Source: DATCLA01 sp036564195 (lineage in GTDB: Bacteria > Bacillota > UBA4882 > UBA8346). From it: a DNA stretch of 7,517 nt. Shown in pieces: positions 1 to 6,557 of this stretch (the first letter of the stretch is position 1; each line of letters opens with the position of its first letter). Location of the stretch: NCBI GenBank assembly GCA_036564195.1, contig DATCLA010000070.1:1-7517 (forward strand), written 5' to 3'. Position numbers and translations under genes: made by a program. The notes below the pieces were generated by a model that was not told where the DNA came from, did no database searches, and saw only the letters and a program-made list of their open reading frames with translations.

Positions 1-341
1 TCTTAATGTATGGGAATACCCGGGTCTTGGACATCGTGTATTTTGCCTATACTATTAGAGGTTCCCTTTTTGTAGTGCTATTATTCGGGATTTATTGGAA
101 AAAAGCTTGCGGGAAAGGCGCCATTGGGGCCATGATCTCCGCAACATTGGCAGGCTTGTTATGGGTGGTTTATAAAAGCTTTTACGGAGAGTATCCGTTC
201 CATCCTATGTTAACGGAAACCTATGCCTCGGTAATTATTGCCGCATTGAGCATGATTGTCTTTAGCTTGTTTTATTCCAATTCAAATAATTTACTTAGAA
301 AGAAGAACAATGAAAAAGGGGGCGTATGCGAAATCGAATAA
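1..341 (+). CDS. Sodium:solute symporter (SSS family), C-terminal fragment
   Basis: The reading frame is open at the left edge (codon TTA at 3-5 precedes the first visible ATG at 6), so this is the 3' end of a longer gene, which normally encodes about 450-550 residues. The visible 112 residues contain two or three hydrophobic segments and end in a charged tail. The stretch with FAYTIRGSLFVVLLFGIYWKK followed by the small-residue helix GAIGAMISATLAGLLWVV, and then the HPML-TYASVI segment leading to a final helix, matches the last membrane helices of SSS-family Na+/solute cotransporters as I know them. These import organic solutes (for example pantothenate, proline or monocarboxylates) across the inner membrane with sodium. 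The substrate cannot be told from this part. The stop TAA is at 339-341. Family assignment is recognition of pattern; the missing N-terminal part would be decisive. Confidence 0.8.
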   Translation, partial: LMYGNTRVLDIVYFAYTIRGSLFVVLLFGIYWKKACGKGAIGAMISATLAGLLWVVYKSFYGEYPFHPMLTETYASVIIAALSMIVFSLFYSNSNNLLRKKNNEKGGVCEIE

Positions 342-371
342 CAATGAATGACAAGGAAGGAGGCAGCGGAG

Positions 372-413
372 GTGAACGGCAAAGAGCCGTTAATTCAGGA
401 GGCAGTTAGGTAG
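372..413 (+). other. 13-codon open frame with strong ribosome binding site and internal hairpin; possible gene scar or leader peptide
   Basis: A GTG at 372 follows GGAAGGAGG (355-363) with an 8-base spacer and opens a 13-codon frame (MNGKEPLIQEAVR) that ends at TAG 411-413. Inside it, AACGGC (375-380) and GCCGTT (386-391) form a 6-bp stem with a 5-base loop. A second AGGAGGCAG copy (397-405) repeats 358-366 exactly, 39 bases apart, but is not followed by a start codon at a usable distance. The peptide does not resemble a known attenuator leader (no run of one amino acid). It could be the remaining N-terminus of a deleted gene, a small translated leader, or chance. No function is claimed. Confidence 0.3.
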
Positions 414-497
414 AAATCGAACATAAAGGCATCATGATTTTAAATCTAGCTTATTTCCAAACCAAAAAGCTGGCTCAGACTTAAAAGTTAAGCTTTG

Positions 498-504
498 AAA
501 GGAG
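498..504 (+). promoter_or_regulatory. Ribosome binding site that fixes the start of the TRAP-like permease
   Basis: AAAGGAG lies 8 bases before ATG 513. An in-frame TTG at 495 lies upstream of and adjacent to this site and has no Shine-Dalgarno of its own, so 513 is preferred and the protein is 451, not 457, residues. Confidence 0.8.
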
Positions 505-512
505 ATGAAGCA

Positions 513-1868
513 ATGCCTATAGAGATAATTTATTTAGTTGTTTTACTAATTGCGATTTGTCTGGTATTTATCGTTTTTAAACGCCCCATTTACGAGGCGA
601 TGTTCTTCGGTTATATTGTTATGATCGCCGTTACCGGACAATGGGGAACCTTTTTTACCAATCTGTTAAAGACTTCCACCAATACATTATTCTATGCGAT
701 TGTCGCTTTCTTGGCGGTAGCACATATTTTTACCCATACGAAGGTGATCGATTCCTGTATTGCGGTTATTCTGGCTTTGTTCGGGCGGATTAGGGGTGGC
801 GCCGGTTATGTATCGCTGATTGGCAGCACTTTCATGGGCGCGCTCTCCGGAAGCGGCGCTGGAAATGTAGCCGCTACTGGAGTTTTCACCATTCCGGCCA
901 TGAAGCGGTCCGGCTTCCCGTCTTATCTGGCGGCGAATGTGGAGATGGCCAGCAGCACTATGGGGAATATGATTCCGCCCGCCGGTGTGATCACCGCCGC
1001 TTTTGCCGCCTTGAACGGCATATACCCCGATAAATATACTTTTTCCCAGTTTTGGTTGTTAATGTGGGGTATTTCGCTGTGGTTTATCATCCAAAGAGCG
1101 ATTACTTTGTATGCTTTCTGCCGTTATTATGATGTAAAACCGATGGCGAAGGAAGATATTCCGAATTTGGGCGAAACCTTAAAAAAAGGCTGGAAGGCTC
1201 TCCTGATCCCGGTGGTAATATTCTTACCGTTTTACCTGGATGCTAAGTTTAAAACCACCTTTTTTACAGCCCGATTAGGCGATGGGGCTGGTAATATGTC
1301 AAGCTGTATCCTGCTTTTTACCCCAGGTTTGGCAGCCCTCTATACCATGCTGATTGTGGAGAAAAAAGCGGATGTAGGGCCCGGGGCTATGGCGGAGATG
1401 TTCTCCAAAATAGCTAAATCCATTGTACCGGTATGCGCCACTATTTTCTTTGCCTATTCCATCAGTAACCTGTTTGAGAGCTTAGATGTAGGTCCCAATA
1501 TCGGTAAATACATCAGTTCATTGGGAATGAGCGCTTGGATGTTGGCGATTTTCGTTCCGTTATTTACAGCGATATTGGGAATGGTTTTGCCCGGTTCCTC
1601 GCAGACAGCCATTTTCGGCGGTCCGCTCATCTCCATATTGGCTGGTGTCGGCATCAATCCTTTCCTAGCCGCCGGGATGCTTCCGGTAATCACCGGTGCT
1701 ATGGAGGGTATGACGCCACCGCTGGCGCTTTGTATGTATACGGCTATGGGTATTGCGGATTCTCCCATTAAGGAGACAACCCAGAATTGTATAATCTGGG
1801 TGACCTTACACTTCTTGTTATCAGTATTAGTGTTGTTGGGAGTCCTGCCTATTCTCGGACTTATATAA
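513..1868 (+). CDS. TRAP-type (DctM-like) large permease, 451 aa
   Basis: The protein is strongly hydrophobic, with about 11-12 membrane segments. It shows the two-fold repeat of DctM-type elevator permeases. The first half has SGSGAGNVAATG (about residues 112-123), FTIPAMKRSGFP, and STMGNMIPPAG (148-158). The second half has MVLPGSSQ (357-364), the GINPFLAAGMLPV helix and EGMTPPLALCMYTAMGIA (398-414). The IPAMKRSGF/STMGNMIPP wording is closer to the 12-TM half of TAXI-type fused permeases than to classical DctM (judgement from memory). The length fits a stand-alone DctM (about 425-460 residues). Such proteins move organic acids or related solutes inward with Na+ or H+, usually with a DctQ small subunit and a periplasmic or lipoprotein binding protein; neither is present here in classical form. 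The next gene follows after 14 bases and is surely cotranscribed. A more distant ion-transporter-superfamily permease is the alternative. Confidence 0.82.
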   Translation: MPIEIIYLVVLLIAICLVFIVFKRPIYEAMFFGYIVMIAVTGQWGTFFTNLLKTSTNTLFYAIVAFLAVAHIFTHTKVIDSCIAVILALFGRIRGGAGYVSLIGSTFMGALSGSGAGNVAATGVFTIPAMKRSGFPSYLAANVEMASSTMGNMIPPAGVITAAFAALNGIYPDKYTFSQFWLLMWGISLWFIIQRAITLYAFCRYYDVKPMAKEDIPNLGETLKKGWKALLIPVVIFLPFYLDAKFKTTFFTARLGDGAGNMSSCILLFTPGLAALYTMLIVEKKADVGPGAMAEMFSKIAKSIVPVCATIFFAYSISNLFESLDVGPNIGKYISSLGMSAWMLAIFVPLFTAILGMVLPGSSQTAIFGGPLISILAGVGINPFLAAGMLPVITGAMEGMTPPLALCMYTAMGIADSPIKETTQNCIIWVTLHFLLSVLVLLGVLPILGLI

Positions 1869-1876
1869 GGAGGTGA
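1867..1876 (+). promoter_or_regulatory. Near-perfect ribosome binding site overlapping the permease stop
   Basis: AAGGAGGTGA complements the 16S rRNA 3' end over ten bases. It uses the last two bases of the permease stop codon (TAA 1866-1868) and lies 6 bases before the GTG at 1883. This supports the GTG start and translational coupling of the two genes. Confidence 0.85.
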
Positions 1877-1882
1877 CCTGCT

Positions 1883-2191
1883 GTGAAAAAGATTAACGAA
1901 GTTCTTTATAAATTATTCGGTTGGGGGATATACATTTCCCTAGTTGCCGGAGGATTGGCCTTCTTCGGTTTTCTGCTTGGTATTATCATCGGAGGAGCTA
2001 GCGCTACTCAATTAGCGGTTTTTCTTCACAAACAGTATTTCCCGATAATCATTAAAATCGCTAGTATCACCATCGGCCTGGGTCTGGTGGGAATGTATCT
2101 AAACAAAGAGCAGGCACTCTCCTTGGTCACTGATAAAAAAGAAGCTGAGGAAGAGATGGCGAAGATTAAAGGAGAACAAATTCAAGGTTGA
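1883..2191 (+). CDS. Small two-helix membrane protein paired with the TRAP-like permease
   Basis: A 102-residue protein starts at GTG. It has a short basic N-terminus, a long hydrophobic segment (about residues 11-38, rich in glycine), a possible short amphipathic stretch (40-50), a second hydrophobic segment (about 53-73) and a highly charged C-terminal tail (83-98, many K and E) likely to be helical in the cytoplasm. I do not recognise the family. Its position directly after the permease, the ribosome binding site that overlaps the permease stop and the terminator just after it argue that it works with the permease. It may be a reduced partner that replaces the four-helix DctQ subunit (about 150-180 residues), but no DctQ motif can be seen. 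Coding status is supported by the start signal, the clean membrane pattern and the operon position; function is inference. Confidence 0.75.
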   Translation: MKKINEVLYKLFGWGIYISLVAGGLAFFGFLLGIIIGGASATQLAVFLHKQYFPIIIKIASITIGLGLVGMYLNKEQALSLVTDKKEAEEEMAKIKGEQIQG

Positions 2192-2205
2192 TCGGCTTGA
2201 TTTAA

Positions 2206-2249
2206 AAAAATCATGGGAGAGACAGATGTTTGTTTCTCCCATGATTTTT
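2206..2249 (+). terminator. Strong hairpin terminator, probably usable in both directions
   Basis: Arm 2206-2224 pairs with 2231-2249 over 19 bp with a single G-T wobble and a 6-base loop (2225-2230). The stem begins with a run of A (2204-2210) and ends with a run of T (2245-2249), so the same hairpin has a U tract on either strand. It lies 14 bases after the stop of the small membrane protein and closes the permease operon. The core of the stem, ATCATGGGAGA against TCTCCCATGAT, is stable enough for intrinsic termination. It ends only 34 bases before the start of the MFS gene. Confidence 0.9.
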
Positions 2250-2283
2250 AAGGTTATTTCAATGTCGGTGCGGTTTAAATCAA

Positions 2284-3432
2284 ATGAAAAATACATCCTT
2301 ACTTGTAATTTTGATTAACTTCACCCATTGTCTTGCTCTATACGCTTCACGACCCTATCTTTCGTTATTAGCGGTTTATTGGGGAGCTGATACGGCGCAG
2401 ACGGGTTTGATCGTGTCGATGTATAGTGTTATTCAGGCGGCGTGCACTTTGTATGTGGGGCGGCTGATAGAACGGTTAGGGGAGAAGAAACCCTTGATAG
2501 CCGGTGCCGGTATTTACACCTTAGGAGTTTTTGGTTTAGTATTCGTTCAAAAGGCATGGCTAATCGGACTATGCGCTTTGTTGATGGGCGCGGCTCATTG
2601 TCTCATTTTGCTGTCCAGTCAGTCTCTTATAACCGGGATGACGAAAGCGGAGGAAAGAGATAAAACCATCGGCTATTATGCTTTTGCCAATTCAGCGGGA
2701 GCTTTTGTCGGGCCGTCTATCGGCGGGTATATGCAAGACATTTTAGGTGTTAATAAAGGCTTTCATGGAGCTGTGTTTTTATCACTGATCAGCATGTTGG
2801 TCGCTGGATTATTGCCAAAGTTCAAAGGAGAAAAAGCCGTGGTCCGAAGGTCTGTCGGCGACATTATTAAACACCCGATGGTCATCAGTAATTTACTGCT
2901 CTCCGGGGCTGTCTTTTTCGCTTTAGATATAATCCCTACCTATCTGCCTTTATACGGCGCGGAAATTGGGTTGACAGCGACCGCAATCGGTTTTGTGCTT
3001 TCTGCTAACGGCCTGGCGCAGATGCTCATCAGACCTTTTTTAGGGCAAGTGTGCACCCGCATTCCCAGAGATATGGTTTTACGGCTTTGCCTGCTTATGG
3101 GTGGTATCGGCACAGTTTGTCTGGGCTTGATGAAAAGCTTTTATCCGTTAATACTGGTAGCGATCTTTGTAGGTTTAACCTTAGGACTTGCCAATCCGCT
3201 TACCTTAATCACTGTTTCCGACGTTTCCACACCCGAAAACCGTAATCAAGTGTTGGCGTTGCGTCTCATGTCCAACTATGCAGGACAGACAGTTAGCCCC
3301 ATCTCATTTGGCGCTTTGGCGAACCTTGCGGGTCTGGCTTCAGTATTTTGGGGTAGTGGCGGTGTGATGTTGGCCTGCTTTTATGCTGCTAGTTTGATTA
3401 ATAAAAAGCATAATCATAATCGTATTGGTTGA
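2284..3432 (+). CDS. Major facilitator superfamily transporter, probable drug/metabolite exporter type
   Basis: The 382-residue protein has about 12 hydrophobic helices in two halves separated by a basic central loop (about 179-199). The MFS signature loop between helices 2 and 3 is clear: GRLIERLGEKKPL (59-71). SAGAFVGPSIGG (137-148) in helix 5 resembles motif C (GxxxGPxxGG), which in this superfamily is typical of antiporters, so proton-driven export is more likely than import (inference). The length is that of the DHA1-like 12-helix group. ATG 2284 is chosen because the first helix starts at residue 5 and no in-frame start codon lies between it and the in-frame TGA at 2242. No convincing Shine-Dalgarno precedes it, which is odd here because its neighbours have strong ones. 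The preceding hairpin leaves almost no space for a promoter, so expression may depend on read-through or on a promoter overlapping the hairpin. The substrate is unknown. Confidence 0.85.
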   Translation: MKNTSLLVILINFTHCLALYASRPYLSLLAVYWGADTAQTGLIVSMYSVIQAACTLYVGRLIERLGEKKPLIAGAGIYTLGVFGLVFVQKAWLIGLCALLMGAAHCLILLSSQSLITGMTKAEERDKTIGYYAFANSAGAFVGPSIGGYMQDILGVNKGFHGAVFLSLISMLVAGLLPKFKGEKAVVRRSVGDIIKHPMVISNLLLSGAVFFALDIIPTYLPLYGAEIGLTATAIGFVLSANGLAQMLIRPFLGQVCTRIPRDMVLRLCLLMGGIGTVCLGLMKSFYPLILVAIFVGLTLGLANPLTLITVSDVSTPENRNQVLALRLMSNYAGQTVSPISFGALANLAGLASVFWGSGGVMLACFYAASLINKKHNHNRIG

Positions 3433-3452
3433 TAAAGCGAATGCTGCAAATA

Positions 3453-3739
3453 CTAAAAGAACTCTTTTTGAAGATGTCTAAGGATTTTAGTAAGAACAGG
3501 CTTCCAGTATCGAAGGAAATAAAAACTTAAAAACCAGTTATTGATGAGAATATAAGAATATAATTTGTTAGTGATTTTTTCCAATTCGACGATACTTCCG
3601 GCGATATAGTCAGCAGCAGTGATTTCCGCCCCTCCGAAGCCATAGCTGACTCCACTCGCAATTCCGTTATTATCTTTGGCGGTGTAAAGATCCGCTAACC
3701 TGTCATCTACCTGTCATCTACCATAGTAAAAACTTTTGC
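3453..3739 (-). pseudogene. Frameshifted remnant of an unidentified protein gene
   Basis: On the minus strand an open frame runs from the duplication near 3710 down to TAG (3455-3453). It reads VDDRLADLYTAKDNNGIASG, then VSYGFGGAEITAADYIAGSI, then VELEKITNKLY, which looks like a folded protein: alternating polar and hydrophobic residues, glycine turns and GC-rich third positions unlike the AT-rich surroundings. Across the duplication the frame shifts. If one 11-bp copy is removed, the frame joins ATG (3724-3722) and four or five further codons (AKVFT, back to 3739), bounded by TAA at 3742-3740. No ribosome binding site precedes the ATG, so the 5' end of the original gene is probably lost. The region after NKLY (below about 3540) is rich in F, Y, L and may not be original coding sequence. 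I do not recognise the family. Confidence 0.5.
3699..3722. repeat. 11-bp tandem duplication (two exact copies)
   Basis: The unit CTGTCATCTAC occurs at 3700-3710 and again at 3711-3721, with one flanking C on each side continuing the period. A direct duplication of 11 bp is typical of replication slippage. Because 11 is not a multiple of three, it shifts the minus-strand frame and creates an in-frame TAG at the junction, which makes it the likely inactivating lesion, or one of them, in the surrounding remnant. Confidence 0.9.
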
Positions 3740-3840
3740 TTAGTGGTTATTCGCATTTTCCGTGCATTTACCCGGCAGATTTTAGCTAGATTTTTCAGTG
3801 TTGATGATTATTTGAGGAGTTCTGAATACACAGAAATGTA

Positions 3841-3870
3841 ATGACAGGTGAGAAAATAATATGTTATAAT
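3841..3870 (+). promoter_or_regulatory. Sigma-A promoter of the GntR-type regulator gene
   Basis: The -35 box ATGACA (3841-3846; 5 of 6 to TTGACA) is followed after 18 bases by a perfect TATAAT (3865-3870), which is extended upstream by TGT (3862-3864). Transcription would start near 3877, giving a leader of about 35 bases. This is the best promoter on the plus strand of the window. Confidence 0.75.
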
Positions 3871-3912
3871 ATGAAATATCTAGTTAGCAAGTTTTAAAAT
3901 AATCAGAGAGGA

Positions 3913-4680
3913 TTGAAAGATAATTTGGAAAGTTTTGAATTTGCCCCTTCCCAATCTTTGTATATGCAAATAAAGAACAGGATTAAGGAACAGATCTTAT
4001 CGGGACAATTTAAAAAAGGTGATAAGATTCCTTCGGAACGGGAACTATGTTTATTGTTTGGAGTGAGCCGAATTACAGTCAGACAAGCTATCAATGAGGC
4101 AATCAATGAAGGGCTGCTTTTTACCGTCCAAGGGAAAGGAACTTTTGTGGCCAATTACAACGATTTTAAAGTTGACCAGGAATTATCACACATTACTCCG
4201 TTTAAAGATTCGATTGCTAGTGCCGGGTTGTCCGCCGGTACTAAGCTACTGGGCTATCAAATGCAACCGGCCGACTTTATGTTAAATAAAGTCTTAAACA
4301 TCCACCTCAGTCAGACGGTTTTCAATCTTAATCTTTTGGGAACAGCTAATGATGAACCAGTTGTTTTTTATCAATCGTTTTTTGAACTAAATCTGGGCCT
4401 GAAATTGTACCAAAAAGCGCTGGAGAAGGTGGAAAAAGGAACTGTCTTTTCAACCCTTGATCTCTATGAAGATCTTCATTTGACGCTCGCTTATGCCGAT
4501 CAGACCATTGAGGCACTGGTTGCGGATGAGTCACAGGCCCAAGCCCTCCAAATTCAAACCGGGGCGCCATTATTGCTAATTACTTCAATTATTTATTCTA
4601 AACCAAATTTACCAGTAGAATATAAAAAGGCATTTTACCGCAGTGATAAATATAAGTTTCACACCATGCGTTCGTTATAA
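3913..4680 (+). CDS. GntR-family transcriptional regulator, HutC/UTRA subgroup
   Basis: The N-terminal winged-helix domain (about residues 15-80) has all family marks: SLYMQIKNRIKEQILSGQF, the KGDKIPSERELCLLFGVSR recognition region, ITVRQAINEAINEGLL and the wing QGKGTFVA. The rest (about 95-248) fits a UTRA ligand-binding domain, with DEPVVFYQSFFE in the middle and the closing pattern GAPLLLITSIIYS-PVEYKKAFYRSDKYKF. The length, about 255 residues, is normal (230-250). Such proteins bind an operator as dimers and release it on binding a small sugar, amino acid or organic acid; they usually control neighbouring transport or catabolic genes and themselves. The start is uncertain: TTG 3913 lies only 1 base after AGAGAGG (3905-3911), whereas TTG 3925 lies 13 bases after it; both leave the DNA-binding domain intact. 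The gene has its own promoter and lies downstream of the transporter run on the same strand, so it may regulate it (inference). Confidence 0.92.
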   Translation: MKDNLESFEFAPSQSLYMQIKNRIKEQILSGQFKKGDKIPSERELCLLFGVSRITVRQAINEAINEGLLFTVQGKGTFVANYNDFKVDQELSHITPFKDSIASAGLSAGTKLLGYQMQPADFMLNKVLNIHLSQTVFNLNLLGTANDEPVVFYQSFFELNLGLKLYQKALEKVEKGTVFSTLDLYEDLHLTLAYADQTIEALVADESQAQALQIQTGAPLLLITSIIYSKPNLPVEYKKAFYRSDKYKFHTMRSL

Positions 4681-4864
4681 ATAAACCTTGACTGGATCCG
4701 CGACCATTATTTCTTTCCCGGAAAGATGATATTCTAAATATTTAACCCTTCATATCCAAAATAAACTGACGGCTCGAAACAGTTCACTTTTCAAGTTCAA
4801 CCTATAGCGTGTTTTTATCCTATTTAGTATGAAGCATAATTTACAATCAAGATTTACATTTTAA

Positions 4865-4899
4865 ACGGGCTCAATCAGATGGCTTGCAGGAAGGCCCGT
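4865..4899 (-). terminator. Possible weak terminator overlapping the end of cimA
   Basis: On the minus strand ACGGGC (4899-4894) can pair with GCCCGT (4870-4865), followed by TTTAAAAT. The 6-bp GC-rich stem surrounds a 23-base loop that contains the cimA stop codon. The large loop and short T run make this a weak candidate; it is the only one seen between the two convergent genes. Confidence 0.3.
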
Positions 4900-6520
4900 C
4901 GAACTCCTTCTTTACCTCCGGTTCGGAATGGAGTTTTAAATTTGGGTTAGAATTAGCTGCCTTTTGTTGCAGGATTCCGTATTCAATACTGTCAACTAAG
5001 GCTTGCCAGGAAGCCTCAATCAGGTTTTCCGATACCCCGACCGTACCCCAGCGTTTTTGGCCATCGCTGCTTTCAATTAAAACCCGGACTTTAGCAGCGG
5101 TCCCGCGTTTTTCATCTAACACCCGGACTTTGTAATCAATCAGGCCGATTTTTTTGATTTCGGGATAAAAACGGAGTAACGCCTTACGAATGGCTGTATC
5201 TAAGGCATTAACGGGACCGTCGCCTTCGGCGGCGGTAATTTCGTATTGGTCGCCGACTGCTACTTTGATGGTGGCTTCCGAAAGTACCGGGTGGTCGCCA
5301 CGTTTCTCAACAATAATGCGAAAACCTTCGAGATTAAAAGCTTTTTCGTATAAACCGAAGCTTTTCTTGATTAATAAGTCAAACGAAGCTTCAGCTGCTT
5401 CAAACTGGTAACCTAAAGCTTCCAACTGTTTGAGTTTTTTAGTCAGGTTGACCACTTGTGAATCTTCTTTATTAGCCTCCGGCACAAATTCTTTTATTTT
5501 CTTTAAAACAGTACTCCGGCCCGCTTGGTCGGAAAGGAGGAAACGCCGTTGGTTACCAACCTGTTCGGAACGGATATGTTCTAATGATAAGGGGTTTTTA
5601 AGGAGCGCGTCATGATGCGTACCGGCTTTATGTGCAAAAGCTGATCCGCCAACATAAGGTTGGCGTTCGTCATGTTGCAGGTTAGTCAGCTCCGAAATGA
5701 GCCGGGAAGTTTCAGTCAATTGTTTAAGGTTTGGTGCAACCGTTGATTCATAACCCAGTTTCAAAATTAGGGTAGGAATAATTGAAGATAAATTAGCGTT
5801 ACCGCAACGTTCCCCATAACCGTTAAAGGTACCCTGTACTTGTAAAACCCCCTTTTGGACCGCCATTACCGAAGCGGCGACTGCCACTCCGGAATCATTG
5901 TGAAAATGGACGCCCAAAGGGACCGCAATTTCGCGTTGGACGTGATTAATTATTTCCAAGGCTTCCAGGGGGAGAGTCCCGCCATTGGTATCACACAGTA
6001 CGATGTAGCTGGCTCCGCCCCGGACAGCAGCTTTCAAGGTCTCCAGGGCATAGCCGGGGTTTGCTTTATAGCCGTCAAAAAAGTGTTCGGCGTCGTAGAT
6101 GGTTTCCCGGTTGTTTTGACATAAGTAAGCGACCGAGTCTTCGATCATTTGAAGGTTCTTCGCCAGCGAAACTTTTAATACTTCTAAAGCATGTAGATCC
6201 CAACTTTTGCCAAAAATAGTTACCGTCTGTGTCCCAGTAGCCAGCAGATCATTTAATGTTTTGTCTGTTTGGGGCGGATTGGAACTCCGGCGGGTGCTGC
6301 CGAAAGCTACCAGTTTGGCGTTGGTCAGGTTTAATCCGGCAGCCGCTTGATAAAACTCAAAATCCCGAGGGTTTGAGCCCGGCCAGCCGCCTTCAATATA
6401 ATTTATTCCTAAAGCATCCAGTTGTTTGACAATCCGGAGTTTGTCTTCGACCGAAAAATAAATACCTTCGCCTTGAGCCCCATCCCTTAGGGTGGTGTCA
6501 TAAAAAAATACCTGAGCCAT
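4871..6520 (-). CDS. cimA: (R)-Citramalate synthase
   Basis: It catalyses condensation of pyruvate and acetyl-CoA to (R)-citramalate, the first step of the threonine-independent route to 2-oxobutanoate and isoleucine, in the cytoplasm. The 549-residue product has an N-terminal HMGL-like TIM barrel (about 4-275): FYDTTLRDGAQGEG (6-19) with the catalytic Arg and metal Asp, EGGWPGSNPRD (43-53), which separates CimA from 2-isopropylmalate synthase, the metal-binding HFHND (205-209) and GYGERCGNANL (234-244). A linker with AHKAGTHHDAL (297-306) leads to a LeuA-type allosteric domain (about 390-515; GDGPVNALDTAIRKAL, then SENLIEASWQALVDSIEYGI), so feedback inhibition by isoleucine is expected from the family. 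The start ATG follows AGGGGGAG (6533-6526) at about 5 bases. A polar tail of about 30 residues follows the regulatory domain. No leuCD, leuB or ilv gene is adjacent. Homocitrate or isopropylmalate synthase is much less likely because of the GWPGSNP motif. Confidence 0.95.
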   Translation of the reverse strand: MAQVFFYDTTLRDGAQGEGIYFSVEDKLRIVKQLDALGINYIEGGWPGSNPRDFEFYQAAAGLNLTNAKLVAFGSTRRSSNPPQTDKTLNDLLATGTQTVTIFGKSWDLHALEVLKVSLAKNLQMIEDSVAYLCQNNRETIYDAEHFFDGYKANPGYALETLKAAVRGGASYIVLCDTNGGTLPLEALEIINHVQREIAVPLGVHFHNDSGVAVAASVMAVQKGVLQVQGTFNGYGERCGNANLSSIIPTLILKLGYESTVAPNLKQLTETSRLISELTNLQHDERQPYVGGSAFAHKAGTHHDALLKNPLSLEHIRSEQVGNQRRFLLSDQAGRSTVLKKIKEFVPEANKEDSQVVNLTKKLKQLEALGYQFEAAEASFDLLIKKSFGLYEKAFNLEGFRIIVEKRGDHPVLSEATIKVAVGDQYEITAAEGDGPVNALDTAIRKALLRFYPEIKKIGLIDYKVRVLDEKRGTAAKVRVLIESSDGQKRWGTVGVSENLIEASWQALVDSIEYGILQQKAANSNPNLKLHSEPEVKKEFDGPSCKPSD

Positions 6521-6557
6521 TCTCTCTCCCCCTTGATTGATGATTGTTTTGGAATTT

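Larger units (their letters stand above)
3433..3912. other. 480-base stretch without an intact gene
   Basis: The left part (3433-3745) contains the minus-strand gene fragment and its 11-bp duplication, described separately. The middle (about 3745-3840) is AT-rich with frequent stops in all frames, and I see nothing coding in it. The right part (3841-3912) holds the promoter and leader of the GntR-type regulator. No convincing terminator follows the MFS gene: the best inverted repeat, TACTAAAA (3451-3458) against TTTTAGTA (3485-3492), is AT-only apart from one pair and has a 26-base loop. Confidence 0.7.

Noticed and set aside
434..484. 16-codon ATG frame before the permease
   Set aside because: The AAAGG before it is only about 4 bases away and the peptide has no attenuator features; not enough to support a gene.
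495..512. Upstream TTG start for the TRAP-like permease
   Set aside because: The ribosome binding site AAAGGAG (498-504) lies downstream of this TTG and serves ATG 513; the six extra residues would be its translation.
1454..1768. Open frame antisense to the permease gene
   Set aside because: It lies entirely opposite a well-supported membrane protein gene, has no ribosome binding site and shows no recognisable domain; a shadow of the coding strand.
3451..3492. Inverted repeat TACTAAAA / TTTTAGTA after the MFS gene as terminator
   Set aside because: The stem is nearly all A-T with a 26-base loop and no T run after it; too weak to call.
3699..3722. Start of a CRISPR or longer satellite array
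   Set aside because: Only two adjacent copies of 11 bp without spacers; a slippage duplication explains it.
4712..4726. TCTTTC-CCG-GAAAGA hairpin after the GntR-type gene
   Set aside because: Only 6 bp, 3-base loop and no following T run; could be chance.
4884..6124. Several plus-strand open frames opposite cimA
   Set aside because: They are fragments in the antisense frame of a conserved enzyme, without start signals or domain patterns.
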